64,000 nucleotides of DNA from Closterium sp. Naga37s-1 (lineage: Eukaryota; Streptophyta; Zygnematophyceae; Desmidiales; Closteriaceae), in NCBI GenBank assembly GCA_947471745.1, contig CANJKZ010000068.1, forward strand, positions 4,045,501-4,109,500, in the 5' to 3' direction. The notes beneath the pieces are model-generated. The model was not told the origin of the DNA. It worked only from the letters and a program-made list of their open reading frames with translations, and did no database searches. Shown here piece by piece: positions 43,395 through 55,128 of this stretch; the stretch's first letter is position 1; every line of letters starts with the position of its first letter. Both the position numbers and the translations under genes were made by a program.

Positions 43395-45420
43395 ATGGCC
43401 ACTATCGCGGCAGTTGCTGCGGCCAGGGGTGGACAGCAGCGGGCACTGCCTCTCCTGGATGACCCCACCCCTCAGCAGCTTCGTGAGTGGGTTGTTTAGC
43501 GAGGCAGGCCTGGTGGTGGAGGTTATCGTTGTGTTAAGGCTGCTGCTCTTGGCGCTAGTGAGTCTGCTGCCACTCCAGGTGCTAGTGAGTCTGCTGCCGC
43601 TCCAGGTGCTAGTGAGTCTGCTGCAGCTCTAGGTGCCCGTGAGTCTGCCGACGCTCTAGGTGCTAGTGCGTCTACTACCACAGGTCCGGCCTCCGCTGAG
43701 GTCTTGCACACTTTCACACTTGACTCAGGCGCGTCACGTTGCTTCTTTCGTGATTGCACCACAGTTACACCACTCACAGCACCTGTCCCAGTCTCACTGG
43801 CTGACCCCTCTGGGGGCCCAGTAGTTGCGAGAGCCTCCACGGTCCTCCCTTGTCCAGCAGTCCCCTCCGGTTCTCTGTCAGGTCTCCACCTCCCCACGTT
43901 CACGACGAACTTAGTGAGCAACGCTGCCATTGCAGTCCCCTCCGGTTCTCTGTCAGGTCTCCACCTCCCCACGTTCACGACGAACTTAGTGAGCAACGCT
44001 GCCATTCAGGATGTCTGGGTTGATACCTTTATTCCTGGAGGGCAGCGTGTGGCGATGTGTACGTGCTCCCGGACTGGCCGTCACCTGGCTACGTTCACTC
44101 GACAGCCTGGGTCTAGTCTGTACACACTGACCACTGCGTCTGCACAGGTGGCTGAGTCAGGTGAGGTGGTTGCGTCGAGTCAGGCGTCTGCGTTGGGACA
44201 GTTAGCTGCGTCTTGCTCGTGCAGAATACTCACGCACGAGATTCAGCGCTGGCACCACCGTCTTGGTCACCCCTCCCTGCCGCGTCTACGCAGTATGCAC
44301 TCCCGTCTCCTTGTCTCTGGCCTCCCCAGGACCCTGCCCCCCCTGCCGCGCTCGCTTGCCCCGCCGTGCCTTCCTTGCGTCGAGGGGCGGCAGCGCGCCG
44401 CTCCTCACTCCTCCGAGTTTCCTCCGACCACTGCTCCTCTGCAGACTCTCCACCTGGACGTGTGGGGCCCGGCCCCAGTCGGTGGAATGGACCAGGAGCG
44501 CTACTTCCTGCTGCTTGTTGACGACTACACACGCTACACCACCGTCTTCCCCTTGCGGCGCAAGGCGGACGTCAGCGGTATTTTGATCCCCTGGATCCGT
44601 GCTACTCGTCTCCAGCTGCACGAGCGTTTTCAGCAGGACTTCCCAGTCCTGCGTCTGCACTCTGACAGGGGTGGTGAGTTTTCCTCTGGCGTCCTTGAGA
44701 CGTTCTGTCAGGACGAGGGCATCGCCCAGTCGTTCACTCTTCCGGCCTCTCCGCAGCAAAATGGGATCGCTGAGCGTCGCATTGGACTGATCATGGAGGT
44801 TGCTCGTACCTCCATGATCCATGCGGCTGCTCCCCATTTCCTGTGGCCGTTTGCGGTCCGATACGACGCGCATCAGCTCAACCTCTGGCCCTGTGTCTCT
44901 GCTCCTCGCCCACACTCCGTTGGACGGGACAGCCTGGTGATGCGTCGTCATTTCGGATCTGGGGCACGCTCTCCCTTGATCGCGATACCAAAGCGAGCAA
45001 GCTCTCTCCTCGCGCTCTCCGCTGTGTCTTGCTGGGCTTCCCCACCGACGCCCCGCCCTGGCAGTTCTACCACCCTGCCTCGCGTCGTGTTCTATCCTCT
45101 CAGGACGTCACCTTCGACGAGTCGGTCTGTTACTACCGACTTCACCCACACGCGTCCCACCCAGTCCCCCTCGCGCCTCTCTTCCTGGTACTAGTCCCCC
45201 CCCCCCCCGGTAGACCCCCTTCCCCCACAAGGTCCTGCTCCCTCAGGTGTGTCTCAGGTAGATCCACCCCCCTTAGATGAGCCAGTGGAGATCTCTTCTG
45301 ACTCCTCTAACCCAGCTGAGGGGGGTGACACTGCCGCCGACGACACGGCGACCACTCGCCGCACTCCTCGCTTGGAGACCCCACCGGGTTTCCCGCCTCG
45401 GCCGTCTTCGCCACCTCCGC
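43395..45420 (+). pseudogene. Copia C Gag remnant, protease and integrase (5' half of Pol)
   Basis: ATG 43395 opens a short frame with an LREW module (near 43470), a TAG at 43497-43499 where relatives have Gln, and GASESAA repeats. Most of Gag is absent. The same frame resumes with protease (DSGASRCFF near 43722), a 25-residue tandem duplication, the HHRLGHP motif, and integrase with all three acidic residues (LHLDVWGP, LHSDRGGEF, QNGIAERR). A frameshift lies near 44,900 and another at the C run near 45,195-45,213. The frame then reaches the gypsy insertion at 45421 and continues at 51319. Confidence 0.88.
43857..44006 (+). repeat. 75-bp in-frame tandem duplication in C protease region
   Basis: Bases 43857-43931 and 43932-44006 are almost identical copies, so 25 residues (containing SGLHLPTFTTNLVSNAAI) occur twice. 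Other copies of the lineage have this segment once. Confidence 0.93.
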
Positions 45421-45790
45421 TGTGAGGATCTAGAATCGAGCTCAGAAAAGAGAGGTTGAATTGAATATCTCGCCTGGGTACAACACAAGGCTATATATAG
45501 TCTCGACACAAGGCCAGTTACCCAGGTGTTACGCGAATGTTCTGAGGGTCGCGAAGCGTCCCGAACAGAACCTTCCCGAACTCAGTAGAAAGCAATTCGG
45601 TGGAAACCGAATAGGCTTGAGTTCGGTACACGTAACCTGGTTCGGTGCTATAACTATAATAAAATATAGGAATGCACCTAACCTAGGAAATCAAACATAT
45701 CTATGCATGATGAATAAAACCCAAGCTAGATATAGCATAATAAAGTCTAGGCAAGCTAGCAAAGCCAGCATAAGTCGTCGTACTCTCACA
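45421..45790 (-). repeat. 3' LTR of G (370 bp)
   Basis: It has TGTGAG...CTCACA termini. On the minus strand a TATATATA element lies at 45500-45491. It is preceded (plus coordinates just above 45790) by the polypurine tract. Confidence 0.95.
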
Positions 45791-45804
45791 CGTCCCCCCC
45801 TCAA
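45791..45804 (-). other. Polypurine tract of G
   Basis: The minus strand reads TTGAGGGGGGGACG immediately before the 3' LTR, the expected second-strand priming site. Confidence 0.8.
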
Positions 45805-48800
45805 AGCTGGGTGGCGTGAGAAACACTCTGCTTGACAAGATAGTCCTTGAGAGCACGGCGTGCGTTGCCCATATTTGCTTCTGCAACCCAACTGTCCTCA
45901 GTGGGGTCGTATCCCTTCCAGCGTATCAAGAACTCGAGGGCCTTGCCGTCGCGGCGCCGATGAGTGAGAACGCGCTCGATCTCGTACTTGGGTTCATCTT
46001 GTATGAGAACAGGTGGTGGTGGCGGTAGCTGCCGTCCCTGGAACTGTTCGTTCGGGTCCTTGTAGGGTTTCAGTAGCTGAACATGGAAAGCGTTGTGAAG
46101 CTTCCATGTATCTGGTAAGCGCAAGCGGAATGTTACTGGTGTCTCCTGTGCCTCCACGAGAAATGGACCACAGAAGCGAGGCCGGAGTTTGGATGGGAGG
46201 TGAGACATGTTCAGGTTGCGCGTGTCAAGAAGCACCTGATCTCCGACTGCTACTGAGTGATCTCGTCGCTGTCGATCAGCATACTGCTTCTGGGAGGTCT
46301 GCATCGTGGTGAGTCTTCTGAGTCTTCTCCCATAGCTGCTGCATGGTGGTGACAAAGTCATGTGCGGCTTGGACGTGTGCCGGTGTGGTTGGCTGCTGAG
46401 GTATAAGTGGTTTCCGTCCGTAACACAGGAAGAAAGGAGTTTTCCCTGTGGCCGCATGTGACGCGTTGTTGTAAGCGAACTCTAGGGTTGGTAACTGTGT
46501 GTCCCAGTGGCTGACGTCGTCTTTGCAAGCTGTGCGCAGTAACTGTTCAACCACTTGATTGAGTCGCTCTGTCTGTCCGTCAGTCTGTGGGTGGTATGCT
46601 GAGGACATTGCAAGTTTGGTCCCCAATAATCCCATGAGCTCCTTCCAGAACTTACTCGTGAATTTGGGGTCTCTGTCTGAGATGAGTGTAGCGGGGATGC
46701 CGTGGACGGTGATGATGCGGTCAAAGAAGAGGCGAGCAGTTGCTTCAGCTGTAGCTGTGGCGTTGGTCGATATGAAGTGACCCATTTTGGAGAACTTATC
46801 GATCACTACGAGGATAGAATCATGTCCCCGTGAGGTCGAAGGAAGTCCTGTGATAAAGTCGAGGCTAACGACCTGCCATGGCTGCTCCGGTACGGGTAGA
46901 GGCTGAAGTAACCCTGATTTTTTCTGCTTGCTGCTCTTCATCCGCTGGCACGTGTCGCAAGAGGTGACGAACTGCTGCACGTCTGCTGCCATCCCGGGCC
47001 AGTAGTAATACTTTGCTATCCCTGCTAACGTCTTGTTGCTCCCGAAATGTCCCAAGTAAGGTACGTCGTGAAACTCCTCCAAAAGGATCTGCCGTAGTGG
47101 TGCGTAATTCGGTACCCAAATCTTTCCTGAATCCTTCCTTACAGCTAAGTCTTTCTCCCACTGTAACAGCTTCTTAGTCTGTGCTGTAGCGATCTCGACG
47201 TCCACGGAGTACCCATGTTGGAATAGACCCTTGAGCAGAGGGTTCATCCCGTCAAGCTGGATGCCTGCTACATGTCCGGGGCGGCTCAATGCGTCTGCCT
47301 TGTTGTGTAGCCCGTGCTTGTAGACGATGTCGTAGTGGAAGTGAGTTTCCAAGAAGTCCATCCACCGCACCTGTCGTTGCGAGAGTGTCGGCTGTGACTT
47401 CAGGTATTTGAGACTGCAGTGGTCAGTATAGACTGTGGTCTTGGCTCCCTCTAGGTAACACCTCCACGCCTTGAAGGCTACGACGATGGCTAAGGCTTCC
47501 TTGTCGTGTATGGGGTAGTTCAGTTCTGCTCCGTGTAGCTTTTTACTGAGGTAGGCGATAGGCTGTAAACCGTTTCCGTGATCTTGCATCAGTACTGCTC
47601 CGATTGCTTGATCGCTAGCGTCTGCTTCAACAATGTAGTCCTTGTCGGGGTCGGGTAGGATGAGTACGGGCGCTGTAGTCAATGTTGTCTGTAGCTGCTC
47701 CATGGCTTGCTGATGAGGAATATCCCACTTGTAGGGCGTATCCTTTTTTAGTAGGTCGGTCAGTGGCGCTTCTATCTTAGCGTACTGTGGCACGAAGCTG
47801 TTGTAGTAGTTAGCAAAGCCTAGGAACTGCTGCAACTCCTTCACGTTCTCCGGTACTTTCCACTTCTTGACGGCTTCGATCTTCCGCGGGTCCACGTGTA
47901 CGCCCTCGGCACTCACCATGTGCCCGAGAGACTGCACCTTCTTCAGGGCGAAGTCGCTCTTCGACAGCTTCACGTAGAATTTGTTCTTCCGCAGGATCTC
48001 AAACACCTTCCGTAGATGCTCCACGTGCTCCTTCATGTTCTTGGAGTAGATAAGAATGTCGTTTAGGTACACTACTATGCACTCGTCCAGCAGGGGTCGT
48101 AAGATATGATTCATCTCCGCCTGAAACGTTGCTGGTGCGTTGCAGAGTCCGAACGGCATCACCAAGTATTCGTAGGAGCCGTATCTGGTACGGAACGCCG
48201 TCTTGTGGACCGAGTTGTCTGCCATCTTGATCTGCCAGTAACCCGACCGTAGGTCCAGCTTTGAGAATACGGTTGCTCCATGCAGTTGATCCAGTAGGTT
48301 GTCTATGCGCGGTATGGGATATTTGTTTTTGTCTGTCTGTTTGTTCAGTGCGCGGTAGTCGATGCACATCCGTAAATTGCCGTCTGGTTTTGGAGTGAAG
48401 AGGACGGGTGCACCGTAGGGAGAGGTGGATGGGCGGATGAGTTGTCTGTCCAGTAGATACTCTATCTGTTTCTTCATGTCTGTCAGCTCGGTCGGACTCA
48501 GTCGGTATGGTGCACGTGAGACGGGTTTCGCACCTGGTTCCTCCACGATCTCGTGCTCGTGGGTGCGTGCAGGAGGCACGCCTGCAGGTAGGTCGTCGGG
48601 CATTATATCCTTGTACTGCTCCAAGACCTTTTTCACTGCTGCAGGTAGTTCTCCGTTCGGCTTTTCCTCCTCGGCCGTTGCCGTAACCAGTGCTAGGTAT
48701 TTTGTGTTACTCTCGTTCACCGTCTGTTCAAATCATCCTAGTGTCGTTTCAAGAACGTTCCCTGTATCCGTCCAGCTTCGTTGTGCTATCCGCTTCCCGT

Positions 48801-49732
48801 TGTTGTAGATGCACACCTTCCTGTTGACCCAGTCGATCTCGGGGTTAAACCGCTTCAAGAAATCTCGCCCTAAGATGAAATCTAACCCTTTGATGTTCGT
48901 GATCGGCAACGTCGGCTTCCACCTTAGCGCCCCTATGTGCAGCTGCAGTGATGCTTCGCCGTGGATGGGAAGTTTCGTACCGTCCACCATCGTTGCCGAG
49001 AACTTGGTCTCCTCGGAAGGTTCCCCAATTTTCTCCAACGTCCCGCGGTCACACACCGAGTGAGATGCACCGCTGTCCACCAGTGCCTGGAGGCGTCGTC
49101 CTTTGCATAACACCTCGAGGAGTAGTGGTGCCTGCTGCGTTGAGTAGCCAAAGAGGGTCTCAGTAATAGGATCATAGGGTACATCAAAGTGAATACCATC
49201 CCTATTTCCTATACCTGACTCAGCAGTTTTCTCTTCTAACTTCACCTGGGGGGTAGGAGGATTTTTCCGAGGCTTGTACAACTTCTCAGGATCCTGGAAT
49301 TTTCCTCTAAGCCTTGGCAGCTGTGTAGGCTTCACCTGTGGGCAACGGGGAGCCTTAACACTGTGCTGCGGGAGAGAGAATATTCACTCCACGGAACGCA
49401 CGACCCTTTTTTACGCTCCGTAGTACTTTGCCCAACTTCTTAGGAACCTGAATAATTTCTAAAGGCTTTTTCTTGGCCTCTAAATCTCCCCTGAATTTCT
49501 CAAAGGCTTGAAAACCACGAGAAGCAATATTTTTCGTTAGAGTATCTTTATAGGATACTTTTAACGAATTCTTACTTTCGTGGGTGTTCGGCTGGAGTTT
49601 CCCGGTCGGTGCAGAATCTTTTTTCGCGGAGCCTCCATTCGCCTCGGCGATTTCCCCTGATGCCGGCCGGTCATGACGTTTTAGATTCGCGCCATCATTT
49701 TCTCCTTTTTTCACCCGCTCCGAAGTCGCCAC
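45801..49732 (-). pseudogene. Gypsy G Pol with chromodomain, broken by frameshifts, a stop and a mutated RT site
   Basis: A Lys-rich segment (to 49355) leads by a frame change into protease (VDSGASHSV, near 49100). A TGA at 48733-48735 is followed in the same frame by reverse transcriptase, whose catalytic box reads YLND (48069-48058) instead of YLDD. RNase H ([10 protein letters not shown]) follows, then integrase with an HHCC-type zinc region (GHFGSNKT...CDTCQRMK) and a DDE core ([29 protein letters not shown]). A frameshift near 46,318 moves to the last frame, which ends at 45801. That frame holds a GPF-type region and a chromodomain (EFLIRWKGYDPTEDSWVAE), typical of chromoviruses and thought to direct insertion into chromatin. 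As read it cannot make active Pol. Confidence 0.9.
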
Positions 49733-49809
49733 GTCATCGCCTTTTCCTGCTTTTCGGATCTTTACGCGATCGCCAGGTCGATCCGCGGCTACTGGCGATT
49801 CCCGTTTTT

Positions 49810-50784
49810 TTACTTCGGGGGTGCTCCACTGTTACCACCCTGCAGTGCCAGACGTGCCTTTTTCATTTTGTAGCACGACAAAAACTGATGCCCTGCTGCG
49901 CAGCAAAACTCGCATTTTGTCGGCTGTTGCTTCGCGTCGTATTTGTCGAAGTCCATCGGTTCGGCGAACGTGGGGGGTGCCGATCGCTCCGTGCCGAATG
50001 TACGGTTCGGCATGAAGCGTCGTGTTTCGGGTTGACCTCGAGTCAATGCGTCGTATCGCTCGGCAGCACGCACAATGTCGCTGTAACTGTTGTAATTCGC
50101 TGTAATTCGCACGACCTGTCGGCGAATCTCCAATTTTAACCCTTCTGTGTACGCCTGGATTTTTTCGCCTTCGGTCAGGTCGGTAATGCGATTTAACAGG
50201 AGCTCCATCTGCTGCGTGTACTGTGCTACACTACTGTATTGCTTATGCCGATGAATCTGCTGCCGCGCCATGTAGGTCGTATTAATGGGTTCGAAACGCT
50301 CGATTAAGTCTACCCGAAACTGCTGCCACGTTTTCTCCCTGCGGGCCACGTCAGTGTAATAAATCCATTTGAGTGCTGGTCCACGTAACAGTGTCGCTGC
50401 GAGCCGAATTCTTACTGCGTCGTGTTGCGGGGTCGAACAGCCAATGGCGTCGAAGTAAATTTCGAGGATTGCCACGAATCGCCGGACGTCGGATCCCTTC
50501 GCGCTGGGATCGAACGCTTCAGAGAGCCTCAGTCGTGCTGCTTCGAGGTTCGGCGACAATGGTGCCATCGGTCTGTGAAATGTCGGTGTCGCCACTGGTG
50601 CGGGTGTTGTCGTTGCTACGTTCGCTGCTGCATTCGCTGCTGCTGCGGTGGCGATTCTTGGTTGGTGTGTCAGAAGGGCCTCGAAACGTCGTAGCGCCGC
50701 CTGCGTCTGCTCCATGTCGGTGCGGAGGCTCGCGATGTCGCTCGTGGTCGCATAGTTGTCGCCTTGGCCCTCCATGCCTGACAT
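49810..50784 (-). CDS. Gypsy G Gag
   Basis: ATG 50784 to stop at 49810, 324 residues, uninterrupted. The N-terminus is helical and Ala-rich, the core carries RIRLAATLLRGPALKW and FEPINTTYMARQQIHRHKQYSS, and the C-terminus has a normal CCHC zinc knuckle, CEFCCAAGHQFLSC. Gag packages the RNA. Pol continues in the -1 frame just past the Gag stop, so expression would need a frameshift or another means. The flanking Pol damage suggests a dead element with an intact Gag. Confidence 0.92.
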   Translation of the reverse strand: MSGMEGQGDNYATTSDIASLRTDMEQTQAALRRFEALLTHQPRIATAAAANAAANVATTTPAPVATPTFHRPMAPLSPNLEAARLRLSEAFDPSAKGSDVRRFVAILEIYFDAIGCSTPQHDAVRIRLAATLLRGPALKWIYYTDVARREKTWQQFRVDLIERFEPINTTYMARQQIHRHKQYSSVAQYTQQMELLLNRITDLTEGEKIQAYTEGLKLEIRRQVVRITANYNSYSDIVRAAERYDALTRGQPETRRFMPNRTFGTERSAPPTFAEPMDFDKYDAKQQPTKCEFCCAAGHQFLSCYKMKKARLALQGGNSGAPPK

Positions 50785-50927
50785 TGCGCGTCCGAAAAAC
50801 CGAAACGAGGGGGAGCGAAAAACACGGAACCGGTTTTACGTACCCGAAATCGATGTTTAACTGCGTCGCCCCCGCGGTTTTTTATGACTCGGTTTTTTAG
50901 TGGTCGAAAAACTTTCGCGTGTAAACG

Positions 50928-50941
50928 GGCTCTGATTACCA
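50928..50941 (-). other. Primer-binding site of G
   Basis: Three bases inside the 5' LTR the minus strand reads TGGTAATCAGAGCC, the initiator tRNA-Met site with one extra A. Confidence 0.75.
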
Positions 50942-50943
50942 AG

Positions 50944-51313
50944 TGTGAGGATTTAGGATCGAACTCAGAAAAGAGAGTTTGAATTGAATGTCTCGCCTGG
51001 GTACAACACGAGGCTATATATAGTCTTGACACAAGGCTAGTTACCCAGGTGTTACGCGAATGTTCTGAGGGTCGCAAAGCGTCCCGAACAGAACCTTCCC
51101 AAACTCAGTAGAAAGCAATTCGGTGGAAACCGAATAGGCTTGAGTTCGGTACACGTGACCTGGTTCGGTGCTATAACTATAATAAAATATAGGAATACAC
51201 CTAACCTAGGAAATCAAGCATATCTATGCATGATAAATAAAACCCAAGCTAGATATAGCATAATAAAGTCTAGGCAAGCTAGCAAAGCCAGCATAAGCCA
51301 TCGTACTCTCACA
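50944..51313 (-). repeat. 5' LTR of G (370 bp)
   Basis: It has TGTGAG...CTCACA termini. On the minus strand the TATATATA element (51023-51014) marks a probable promoter. It is flanked outward by TCCGC. Confidence 0.95.
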
Positions 51314-51318
51314 TCCGC

Positions 51319-54300
51319 AGCCTGCTGCTGTGGACTCTGGAGCTGAGACTGCTGGAGCTGGGCCTGGGGTTGGTACGTCTAGGGGTGTCCGCTCTCCTCG
51401 TTTGGCTACCCCCCCCCCCCCCCCCCGGTTTCCCGCCTCTGCAGCCTTCTGCAGTGGACACTGGGGGTGCAGGGACTGAGAGTACTGAGCCTGCGGGTGC
51501 TTGGACTGAGGGCACTGAGCCTGCGGGTGCTGGGACTGAGGGTACTGAGACTTTGGGTGCTGACTCTGGGGGTGCTGAGACTTCGGGTGCTGACTCTGGG
51601 GGTGCTGCGAATCCTTCTGGAGGTCCTGGAGCTGGAGGTACTGGAGCTACTAGGCCTGGAGGTACTACTGGAGGTACTCGAGGTACTACTGGTGCTGGAG
51701 GTACTGGAGCTGCTGCTGGTGCTGGAGGTGCTAGAGCTACCACTACTGGAGGTACTGGAGCTGGACAGCCACCGTAGCCTGCTCTACTTGAGACGCTCTC
51801 GCCGCAGGCGATTCGTTCGTGGGTCGTTCGGCGAGGCAGTCTTGGTGGTGGAGGGTACGGTCCTGCTGGTGCTGGAGCTACTATTCCAGGAGGTGCTGCT
51901 GGTGCTGGAGGTGCTGGAGGCACTACTGGAGGTACTAGAGGTGCTACGAGTGCTGGAGGTACTGGAGCTGCTAGGCCTGGAGGTGCTGGAGGTGCTGCTG
52001 GTGCTGGGGGTACTGGAGCTGCTGCTGGTGCTGGAGGTAAAGGAGCTGCTAGTACTGGAGGTACTGCCGGTGCTGGAGGTACTGGAGCTGTTGGTGCTGA
52101 AGGTACTACTGTTACTGGAGGTGCTGGGGGTGCTGGAGCTGCTGGCACTGGAGGTACTGGTGCTACTGGTGCTGGAGCTGCGGGAGCTGCTGACCCTGGA
52201 GGTGCTGGTGTTGCTGGTGCTGGAGGCGTTGGAGCTGGAGGTACTAGAGGTGCTGGAGCTACAGGTCCCGGAGGTGCTCGTACTGGAGCTGCTAGAGCTA
52301 CCGGAGCAGGTGGTGCTGCTGGTGCTGGAGGTACTGGAGGTGCTACTGGAGTTGCTGGCACGGGAGGAACTGGAGGTACTACTGGTGCTGGAGGCGCTGG
52401 AGCTGGAGCTGGAGGCACTGGAGGTGCTGGAGGTACTACTGGTGCTCGAGGTGCTGGCGCTGTCGGAGCTCGTGGTGCCGGAGGTGCTGGTGCTACTGGT
52501 GCTGGAGGTGTTGCTGGGGGTACTGGAGGAGCTGCTCGTGCTGGAGGTACGGGAGCTGCTGATGCTCTTCGCCACATTCTCAGTCTTCCGCCCGGTGCTA
52601 CTGACTTCCCTGTGGCAGGTACTACTCCCCCGTTGCTGTTTCCACCAGCGGACCAGTCACAACCGCCGCTGTTACCGCACTCCCCACTGCCTGCTCCTGC
52701 TCCTTACACTGCGGTGACACAGTCCCTGACTGAGCGTCGAGAGCCTGAGACTCGTTCTTCCACCCCTGAGCGTCGAGAGCCTGAGTCTAGCTTTGACCTT
52801 GAGCCTGAGCCTAGAGCTGCTGTCCGTGCTCGTGTTCCTCGTGTTCGTCGTCCGCGTGCTCCGGCTGTCCCCGGCACTCACGATATGACACTCCGTCCTT
52901 CCTTTGTTCCACAGCGTGTTGTCCTACCGTTACCTCCTGCGTCCACTCTTCCTGACGTTGCTGACCCTCCGTCTGACCTTGCTCGTGCGTCCAGTCCGAA
53001 TGTTACTCGCTTCCTTGCTACGGTTGTGACAGACCCTACGTTCTCGTCTCCTGCTGCGTCTGCCTTAATCGCTGAGCTCGTTGACTTTGCTGTTGTGTAC
53101 CGCCTAGACTACCTTGCGAGTCTTGTCTCTGACCCTGACCCTGCCTGTCCTCCGTCCGTCGGGGGTGAGACTGCCCTTGGCTGTACTGCCCTTGGCTGTG
53201 ACGTTCTTGAGGACAGACATGAGGAGCTGGAGTGCCTTGCGGCCGCTTCACCCCATCACGCGACCATGCTGCTTGCCCATGAGGGAGACCCGGATGCACT
53301 TGACATCCCCACTCCGCGCTCCTACAGGGAGGCGATTTCGTGTGAGTACTCCTCTCAGTGGCAGACAGCCATGGACGCAGAGATGGATGCCTGGAAGTCC
53401 ACAGGCACCTACGTCAACGAGGTTCCCCCACCTGGGGCGAACATCGTCAGTGGCATGTGGATTTTCAGGGTGAAGCGGTCGCCGGGTTCTCCGCCTGCCT
53501 TCAAGGCACGTTACGTTGCTCGAGGCTTCAGTCAGCGTGAGGGGGTCGACTTCTTTCAGACCTTCTCCCCCACCCCGAAGATGACCACTCTTCGGGTGTT
53601 GCTACACGTTGCAGCTCAGCATGACTACGAGCTGCACTCCCTCGAATTCTCGACAGCTTTCTTGCAGGGTAGCCTTCACGAGGCCATCTGGTTGCGCCGT
53701 CCACAGGGCTTCCCTAGGTCGTTTCCTGAGGGTACCCAGTGGAGCCTACGGCGACCAGTGTACGGCCTGCGTCAGGCGCCCCGCGAGTGGCACGACACAC
53801 TGAGGACGACACTTACGGCTCTTGGGTTTGCTCCTTCGAATGCTGACCCGTTGCTGTTTCTACGCACCGACACTACTCTGCCACCATTCTACATCCTCGT
53901 GTACGTCGACGACTTGGTTTTTGCTACTGCTGACACTGAGGCACTGGCCCTAGTGAAGGTGGAGCTGCAGGAGAGACACACCTGCACTGACCTGGGTGAG
54001 CTGCGGAGCTATCTTGGCTTGCAGATCACCCGGGACAGAGCACGACGCCGCATCACCCTGACTCAGTCACACATGGTGCACCAGGTCCTTCAGCGCTTCC
54101 GCTTCACGTACTTCTCGCCACAGCCCACTCCTCTGGCTACCGGCCACTCGCTCTCAGCTCCACCTTCGGACGAGTCCGTAGAGCCGAGTGGTCCGTACCC
54201 AGAGCTTGTGGGTTGCCTCATGTACCTGATGACGTGCACACGACCTGACCTCGCGTACCCTCTCAGCCTCTTGGCTCGCTACGTGGCACCTGGTCGACAC

Positions 54301-54885
54301 CGAAAGGTGCACTTTGATGCTGCGAAGAGGGTACTGCGTTACTTGTGCAGCACATCGGGCATGGGGTCCTTTTCTGGAGGACGGGGTTCAGTGGTCCTCA
54401 CAGGACACTCTGACGCTTCTTGGGCCGACGACCAGGCGACTCAGCGTTCGTCACAGAGCTACACCGTCATTCTTGGCGCCAGTTTTGTCTCGTGGAGGTC
54501 CACCCGTTCTTCTTCTGTGCTTGGTTCCAGCTGTGAGGCCGAGATCTACGCTGGGGCCATGGCTGCACAGGAGCTCCGCTGGCTGACCTACCTGCTAACC
54601 GACTTGGGGAAGCGGCCTCGTTCTCCTCCAGTTTTGTACGTCGACAACAAGGCAATGCTTGCCTTGTGTCGCGAGCAGAGACTGGAGCACCGAACGAAGC
54701 ACATTGCTCTTCTCTACTTCCTTGCGCGTGAGCTGCAGCAGCGTGGTCAGCTGCGCCTTGCTTTCGTGGCCTCTTGGGCCAACACTGCTGATGTCTTCAC
54801 CAAGGCCCTTGGGGCTGGTGATCATCAGCGTTTCTGCACTACTCTTGGGCTTGTGCCCACTCTGCCTCACCTCCTGGTTGCTTGA
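51319..54885 (+). pseudogene. Copia C Pol 3' half: linker, reverse transcriptase and RNase H
   Basis: It continues the frame cut at 45420. A C run at about 51406-51425 shifts the frame, and TAG at 51775-51777 interrupts it. From 51778 to 54885 the frame is open. The Gly/Ala-rich linker (about 51430-52600) includes an LREW-like module near 51800. Reverse transcriptase keeps YVDD (53902-53913), and RNase H is complete (YVDNKAML, NTADVFTKAL). The RT/RNase H part looks functional by sequence, although the upstream breaks prevent a full polyprotein. Confidence 0.9.
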
Positions 54886-55128
54886 CTTGCTCTTGTTGTA
54901 TACTGATATGTGTCTTTATACCTGCATGTTTACTCTTGCTAGGTTGTGATCACTGTACTGCTTTGCTATTATAACTCTGCATGTGAACTGGCCTTGTGGC
55001 CGCTTGCTTGTGCTCAGATTGTGTGGTGTCATTGAGATCCACCCTGAGCTTAGCTTTGCTTTGCTTTGCTTGTTCTCTTGCTTGACTGGTCTTGTGACCG
55101 TCTGTTGTGTTTGCTATCTCCCACTTAG

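Larger units (their letters stand above)
45421..51313 (-). mobile_element. Ty3/gypsy chromodomain retrotransposon G, complete between LTRs
   Basis: Both LTRs are 370 bp, begin TGTGAG and end CTCACA. They are flanked by TCCGC (45416-45420 and 51314-51318), a 5-bp target duplication in copia C. On the minus strand the order is LTR, primer site, Gag, protease, reverse transcriptase, RNase H, integrase, chromodomain, polypurine tract, LTR. That is the gypsy order, with integrase after reverse transcriptase. The LTRs show about 16 differences by eye, nearly all transitions, so the insertion is older than A2. Confidence 0.95.
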
